64,000 nt of DNA from Mesoflavibacter sp. (lineage in GTDB: Bacteria > Pseudomonadota > Alphaproteobacteria > UBA8366 > Aestuariispiraceae). This document shows positions 60,072 to 64,000 of the stretch, one piece after another (positions within the stretch are counted from its first letter, which is position 1; each line of letters begins with the position of its first letter). Made by a program: the position numbers and the translations under genes. A model generated the notes under the pieces. It saw only the letters and a program-made list of their open reading frames with translations. It did not search any database and had not been told where the DNA came from. The DNA lies in contig CP051228.1 in assembly GCA_017792345.1 (NCBI GenBank), positions 4,804,148 through 4,868,147 of the forward strand, in the 5' to 3' direction.

Positions 60072-61013
60072 ATGACCCAGACGACCGGAACCGCCCGGGC
60101 GATGACGCCCGGAGAATGGCTGATGCTGCTGACTCTGTCCCTGATCTGGGGCGGGTCCTTCTTCTTCAACGAAATCGCGGTGCGTGAGTTGCCGACCTTC
60201 ACGGTCGTCGTCGCCCGCGTCGTGCTGGCCGCAGCGATCCTGCATCTGGTCTTGATCGCGCGCGGACAGCGCCTGCCCATGACCGCCGCCGTCTGGTTAG
60301 CCTTCTTCGGCATGGGCCTGCTGAACAACGCGGTTCCGTTCAGCCTCCTGGTCTGGGGGCAGACCCACATCACCTCCGGACTGGCGTCGATATTGAACGC
60401 GATGACGCCCCTTTTCACCGTGCTGGTCGCCCATATCGCAACCAGCGACGAAAAACTGAATGCGGGCCGGGTCCTGGGTGTCGTCGTCGCCCTGTCCGGG
60501 GTCGCGGTGATGATCGGGGCCGACGCCCTGGTCGGTCTGGCGGACGATGTCCTGGCGCAGCTCGCCTGCGTCGCGGCTGCCGTATCCTATGCCTGCGCCG
60601 GGATCTTCGGGCGCCGCTTCCGCCGCCTCGGTCTGACGCCTTTGGCCACCTCGACCGGTCAGGTCACGGCGTCCAGTTTGCTGATGCTGCCGCTGGTGCT
60701 GCTGATCGACCAGCCCTGGACCCTGCCCATGCCCAGCCTGGCCGCCATCGGGGCCCTGCTGGGGGTCGGCATCCTGTGCACGGCCATCGCCTATCTGCTT
60801 TACTTCCGGATCCTGTCTTCGGCCGGAGCGACCAGTATTTCCCTGGTCACCTTTCTGGTGCCGGTCAGTGCGATCCTGCTGGGCGTCGTCTTCCTGGGCG
60901 AGGTGTTGGAAGTGAAGCATGTGCTGGGCATGGCGGCGATCGGGTTCGGCCTGGCGGCGATTGACGGGCGCCCGGCCGCAGCGCTGCGCCGCCGCTGGAC
61001 GCCGGCCGCCTGA
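60072..61013 (+). CDS. DMT-family (EamA) permease
   Basis: A 313-residue ten-helix transporter: LMLLTLSLIWGGSFFFNEIAVREL, then FGMGLLNNAVPFSLLVWGQTHITSGLASILNAMTPLFTVLVAHI, and a second EamA repeat ending FLVPVSAILLGVVFLGE. These are typical DMT drug/metabolite or amino-acid exporters. ATG 60072. Own unit, 150 bases after gap. Confidence 0.9.
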   Translation: MTQTTGTARAMTPGEWLMLLTLSLIWGGSFFFNEIAVRELPTFTVVVARVVLAAAILHLVLIARGQRLPMTAAVWLAFFGMGLLNNAVPFSLLVWGQTHITSGLASILNAMTPLFTVLVAHIATSDEKLNAGRVLGVVVALSGVAVMIGADALVGLADDVLAQLACVAAAVSYACAGIFGRRFRRLGLTPLATSTGQVTASSLLMLPLVLLIDQPWTLPMPSLAAIGALLGVGILCTAIAYLLYFRILSSAGATSISLVTFLVPVSAILLGVVFLGEVLEVKHVLGMAAIGFGLAAIDGRPAAALRRRWTPAA

Positions 61014-61137
61014 CACCGGTTGCTTGAAACCCGATGACTCGCCTGCCACTTAATGGTATAAAGATTGCTAGAGCGTATAGGTCCGGGTCGTCAGAAGGCG
61101 GTCCGACAGAGCCGACAGAAGTGGAAAGGCCAGCGCC

Positions 61138-62247
61138 ATGTCGCTGTTCACGCCCCTGATCAATGCCATCACCGGGTCCTCTGGGACCAGCGGTGTGTCC
61201 AGCATTTTGAGCGCGGGTACGCGGGGCCAGAAGCTGGGATCCGGCACCAGCGCCGTCGCCAATATTCAGCGCACGCTCGACGCCGCAAAGGCGGATGCCG
61301 GCAAGCAGCAGATCATGGCGGCCGTCCAACTGCGCATTCAAGGTATCGTGCAGGGCCTGGTCGAACCCCGGGAAGTTTGGGAGAAGGTCGCCGGCTTCTC
61401 CGCGATCACGGGTCAACCCTTCACCTATACCGTCGACAATGCCGGCCAGATCGAAGTTCAGTCGCAGACGGTGGACGACCTGTCCTTCGTCAACCCCGGT
61501 CAGCGCGAGGCGATGCGCGCCGCGCTCAACCGTCTCGATGAGGTTCGCAGCGCAGTCGACACTGTCGTGACCAAGGCCAATCTGCGCTCGACATTGACCG
61601 GCGCGGTCGCCCGGATCGATCAACTGGAGCTTCATGCCCCGGCCGAGGCCCAGTGGGAACGCGATTTTCAAACGGTCAAGAAGCTGGGGCGGCCCGTTCT
61701 TGTGGGTCTCAGCCCGGACGGCAATCTGCGCGCGATCAATCAGCTCGAATCGAATTTCGACTATGTCGAAGACCCTGCCAAACGCCTGAAGCTCCAGGCG
61801 GCCGGCCGCGAACTGGCCAACATCCTGGACGGCACCACCAGCGCCACCAAGAGCTGGCACTACGAAGCCTTGGGCAACAAGCTGGAAAAAGACGATTATT
61901 TCCTGGATGTGGACACCAACAACGAGATCGTTGTCCGCCGCAACCGCGACCGGCGCGGCGTGTCCGCCGTCCGACCGCTGTTTCAGCAGGCCGGGAACAG
62001 CGATTTCCACATTATCCCGGAATTTCTGAAGGCGACATCCGAGGACAACCGGATTTTCAAGGCCAATTGGGAACGGGAGGCCGCCGCGCTGATCCAGGCG
62101 AAGAAGCCCTTCCATCTGGAGATTCAGGGCGACCGCGTCATCGTGCGGGAAACCAATTTTGCCTCCGTCCGCCGCCTCGATATCCTGAACTCGGTGACCG
62201 GCGGGGCGGCGAAGGTCGGTCAGGCGACCGTCAACATCATCTCCTGA
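61138..62247 (+). CDS. unrecognised 369-residue protein
   Basis: Starts ATG 61138 with AAAGG eight bases upstream. The N-terminus is Ser/Gly-rich (LFTPLINAITGSSGTSGVSSILSAG) without a signal peptide; the rest is helical with charged surfaces, for example DAAKADAGKQQIMAAVQLRIQGIVQGLV, then ITGQPFTYTVDNAGQIEVQSQTVDDLSFVNPGQREAMRAALNRL, ALGNKLEKDDYFLDVDTNNEIVVRRNRDRRG and ILNSVTGGAAKVGQATVNII. I do not recognise a domain. The Ser/Gly-rich N-terminus and valine-rich C-terminus resemble some secreted or filament-associated proteins, which is only an impression. Codon usage is like its neighbours. Confidence 0.7.
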   Translation: MSLFTPLINAITGSSGTSGVSSILSAGTRGQKLGSGTSAVANIQRTLDAAKADAGKQQIMAAVQLRIQGIVQGLVEPREVWEKVAGFSAITGQPFTYTVDNAGQIEVQSQTVDDLSFVNPGQREAMRAALNRLDEVRSAVDTVVTKANLRSTLTGAVARIDQLELHAPAEAQWERDFQTVKKLGRPVLVGLSPDGNLRAINQLESNFDYVEDPAKRLKLQAAGRELANILDGTTSATKSWHYEALGNKLEKDDYFLDVDTNNEIVVRRNRDRRGVSAVRPLFQQAGNSDFHIIPEFLKATSEDNRIFKANWEREAAALIQAKKPFHLEIQGDRVIVRETNFASVRRLDILNSVTGGAAKVGQATVNIIS

Positions 62248-62279
62248 TCCCGAGATCCAGACGACCGGAAAGCGTCGGC

Positions 62280-62732
62280 TCAATCCGGCGGCATGCCTTT
62301 CGAACGCAATTCACCGACCGCCTTGTCGTTTTTCCTCAGATCGCTCATCCCCATCCCGCGCAGGACATTCGGTGCCTTGCTGAACTGGACATTCTCGTAG
62401 GCGACGATCTCGACCATATTCCCCCAAGGGTCTCGGAAATCCAGGAACCGCCGGTCTTCGACTGCCACGCCCGCTTCCGTCAGCAGGGCGCGGAACCGTT
62501 CCTTGTCATCGACCACCAGACCGAAATGACGGCCACTCTGCTTATCGGTCGGGTCGGCCTTGGACAGGGCGATGAACTGATCGCCCAGATCGATGAAGGC
62601 GTCGGCCTCGCTTTTGCCCCGCAATTTGACCTCGAAGAACTGACCATAGAAAGCCAAGGCCGCATCGATATCCCCGACTTCGATGGCGACATGGTTGATC
62701 CCGACCGCCCGCACTTTCGCTGTTTTAGTCAT
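62280..62732 (-). CDS. VOC-superfamily (glyoxalase-fold) protein
   Basis: A 150-residue vicinal-oxygen-chelate protein: VRAVGINHVAIEVGDIDAALAFYGQFFEVKLRG, then RHFGLVVDDKERFRALLTEAGV and DFRDPWGNMVEIVAYENVQF, with the usual metal-ligand pattern (H in NHVAIEV and E in MVEI). It could be a dioxygenase, lyase or binding protein. ATG 62732. Confidence 0.88.
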   Translation of the reverse strand: MTKTAKVRAVGINHVAIEVGDIDAALAFYGQFFEVKLRGKSEADAFIDLGDQFIALSKADPTDKQSGRHFGLVVDDKERFRALLTEAGVAVEDRRFLDFRDPWGNMVEIVAYENVQFSKAPNVLRGMGMSDLRKNDKAVGELRSKGMPPD

Positions 62733-62804
62733 TCAATCCTCGCTTCCTGATGTCTTCGAGATATAGCGGAGACCGTCGCAGCCCGCCGCCTCGTATTTCT
62801 GTCC

Positions 62805-62836
62805 CTGAGACCAAGCTATTCTGAGACCAAGCTATG
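62805..62836. repeat. tandem 16-base duplication
   Basis: CTGAGACCAAGCTATT (62805-62820) is followed directly by CTGAGACCAAGCTATG (62821-62836): fifteen of sixteen bases identical. It lies in the gap upstream of the TPR-sulfotransferase gene. Confidence 0.85.
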
Positions 62837-62925
62837 CTGGGACAAACTAAGCAGGGACTGGCCGTTAAGCGGCGAACCATGTAGTCAGAGGCCCGGTCGG
62901 CACAGTCCGGAAAGGGGCATCGTCA

Positions 62926-64000
62926 ATGTCAGAGGCGGATTCCATCGTCGAGTCGGGGCGCGCCGCCCATCGGCAAGGCGCATTGGATCGCGCCGCCGAA
63001 GCCTATCGCCACGCCCTGACGCTCGACCCCACCCATGCGCTGGCGACGGCCGGTCTCGGCGTCATCGCGCTGCAAACCGGCGATATGGCCGGAGCCGTCA
63101 ATCTTCTGGAGAAAGCCGCGCGACTGGCGCCCGGCAACCCCACGATTCAGAACAACCTTGGCAATGCGCGGATCGCGGCGGGCGATGTTTCCGGGGCGGA
63201 AGCGGCATTCGACGCCGCCCTTGCCGCCGAACCCGGCCTGACCGATGCGCTCTATAACCGCGCGGTCGCCCGTCAGCGCCTCCGCCGTCGCAATGAGGCC
63301 GAGGCGGACTACCGCGCGGTGCTGTCGCGGGACCCGATGCGGATGGACGCGGCCGTCAACCTGGCCGCCGTGCTGCGCGAGGCCGAAGATCCGGCGGCTG
63401 CGATCTCCGTGCTGGAGGCTGCGTTGCAAGACGCCCCGCCTCTGCCCGACGCGCTCATGGCGCTCTCCTCCCTCTACGAAACCGTCGGCCGGGTGGATGA
63501 AGCAGGCGCGACGTTGGACCGTCTTCCGGCCGGATCGGCACAGGATCCGCAGGCACTTTTGGTCCGTGCGCGCATTGCGCTGCGGCGCGGCCAGGCGGAG
63601 GTCGGCCTGGCGGCATTGGAAGGCCTGAACGACGGAACCCCGGCTCCGGCGCGTCGGCAGGCAACCTATATCCGGGGGCTGCTCCTGGACCGGCAGGGCC
63701 GTTACGAGGACGCGTTCCGGGCCTTTTCCGATGCGAACGACTTGGCCCGCGCGGGCCGGTCGGACGCGGACCGGCTGGCACAGTCCTATCGGGATAGGAT
63801 CGCGGTCTATCGGGACACTTTGCCCGGCGTATCCGAGCACGCGGCGCGATTGGCACACTCCCCGCCCCCGCCCCTGCCCTTCAACCTGGTCTTCTTCTGC
63901 GGCTTTCCGCGTTCGGGGACGACCTTGATGGAACAGGTCCTCGCGGCCCATCCGGCGACGCTGACGACGGGCGAGGACAGCCCTCTGCACCGCCTGTACG
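62926..64000 (+). CDS. TPR-sulfotransferase protein (5' part, runs off the window)
   Basis: ATG 62926 behind AAAGGGG opens a frame that stays open to the window end (about 358 codons). The N-terminal part is a series of TPR-like repeats (QGALDRAAEAYRHALTLDPTHALATAGLGVIALQTGDMAGAVNLLEKAARLAPGN, then NLGNARIAAGDVSGAEAAFDAALAAEPGLTDALYNRAVARQRL). The C-terminal part begins a sulfotransferase domain: FNLVFFCGFPRSGTTLMEQVLAAHP, the PAPS-binding P-loop-like motif. TPR-sulfotransferase proteins transfer sulfate to glycans or proteins. Truncated by the window, not by mutation as far as visible. Confidence 0.85.
   Translation, partial: MSEADSIVESGRAAHRQGALDRAAEAYRHALTLDPTHALATAGLGVIALQTGDMAGAVNLLEKAARLAPGNPTIQNNLGNARIAAGDVSGAEAAFDAALAAEPGLTDALYNRAVARQRLRRRNEAEADYRAVLSRDPMRMDAAVNLAAVLREAEDPAAAISVLEAALQDAPPLPDALMALSSLYETVGRVDEAGATLDRLPAGSAQDPQALLVRARIALRRGQAEVGLAALEGLNDGTPAPARRQATYIRGLLLDRQGRYEDAFRAFSDANDLARAGRSDADRLAQSYRDRIAVYRDTLPGVSEHAARLAHSPPPPLPFNLVFFCGFPRSGTTLMEQVLAAHPATLTTGEDSPLHRLY

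Noticed and set aside
58209-60245. Minus-strand open frame opposite tkt and gap (678 codons)
   Set aside because: Shadow of two real genes; composition is His/Gly/Arg-rich, typical of antisense frames in high-GC DNA.
60865-62283. Minus-strand frame of 472 codons over the unrecognised protein gene at 61138
   Set aside because: The plus-strand frame has the ribosome site and normal sequence character; the minus one has no start context. It could matter only if the plus gene proves non-coding.
1-64000. tRNA, rRNA, CRISPR, insertion sequence or prophage
   Set aside because: I found no cloverleaf, repeat-spacer array, transposase or integrase signature; a tRNAscan and IS search would settle it.

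Overview
The window is high-GC, densely coded chromosomal DNA from an alphaproteobacterium, most likely a Rhodospirillales-type lineage. The evidence is the gene order yebC-ruvC-ruvA-ruvB-ybgC-tolQ-tolR-tolA-tolB-pal-cpoB-tilS-ftsH, a cysteine-free L31 protein, an alphaproteobacterial heat-shock promoter (CTTG-N18-CCTATAT), a DUF4164-zapA pair, and several small hypothetical families (recalled, not searched). I see no insertion sequence, prophage, CRISPR array, rRNA or tRNA gene.

Layout. 0-7 kb: small envelope or secreted proteins, a GNAT acetyltransferase, a YqaA-like membrane protein, a DUF2325 two-gene operon and a DUF2946/PepSY-TM pair; two Fur-type 7-1-7 palindromes lie here, so part of this block looks iron-responsive. 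7-24 kb: a PAS protein, a histidine kinase, clpS and clpA as neighbouring units, MarC, rpmE, an hsp20 gene with a heat-shock promoter and a ROSE-type RNA thermometer, a CHAT/TPR lipoprotein, a GST, an MFS carrier, a tartrate/isopropylmalate-type dehydrogenase, a DUF7282-like secreted protein, a secreted caspase-like protein, and rpsD. 24.7-30.5 kb: a complete urea ABC transporter (urtABCDE) preceded by a near-consensus sigma-54 promoter. 30.7-39.5 kb: a DMT permease, glmM, a four-gene lipid-linked glycosyl transfer/methyltransferase operon, a GST, a DUF3095 protein and a formyltransferase-like protein; this block separates glmM from ftsH.

39.6-52.2 kb: a long minus-strand run of housekeeping genes for membrane proteolysis (ftsH), tRNA-Ile lysidine synthesis (tilS), the Tol-Pal envelope machine, Holliday junction resolution (ruvCAB) and the YebC factor. 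52.4-54.3 kb: a CheY-like regulator followed by two tandem paralogous Hpt-like proteins, preceded by a short ORF with a strong ribosome binding site. 54.3-60 kb: YmdB phosphoesterase, 5-formyl-THF cyclo-ligase, a probable 6S RNA, zapA and its coiled-coil neighbour, then tkt and gap of central carbon metabolism. 60-64 kb: a DMT permease, an unrecognised 369-residue protein, a VOC-fold protein, and the 5' part of a TPR-sulfotransferase gene that runs off the window.

The observations most worth a second look are the Fur-boxed DUF2325/CPNC-protein operon, the ROSE element with its sigma-32 promoter, the response regulator plus twin Hpt-like genes, the sigma-54 site ahead of urtA, and the glycan operon inserted between ftsH and glmM. 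No finding was checked against a database.
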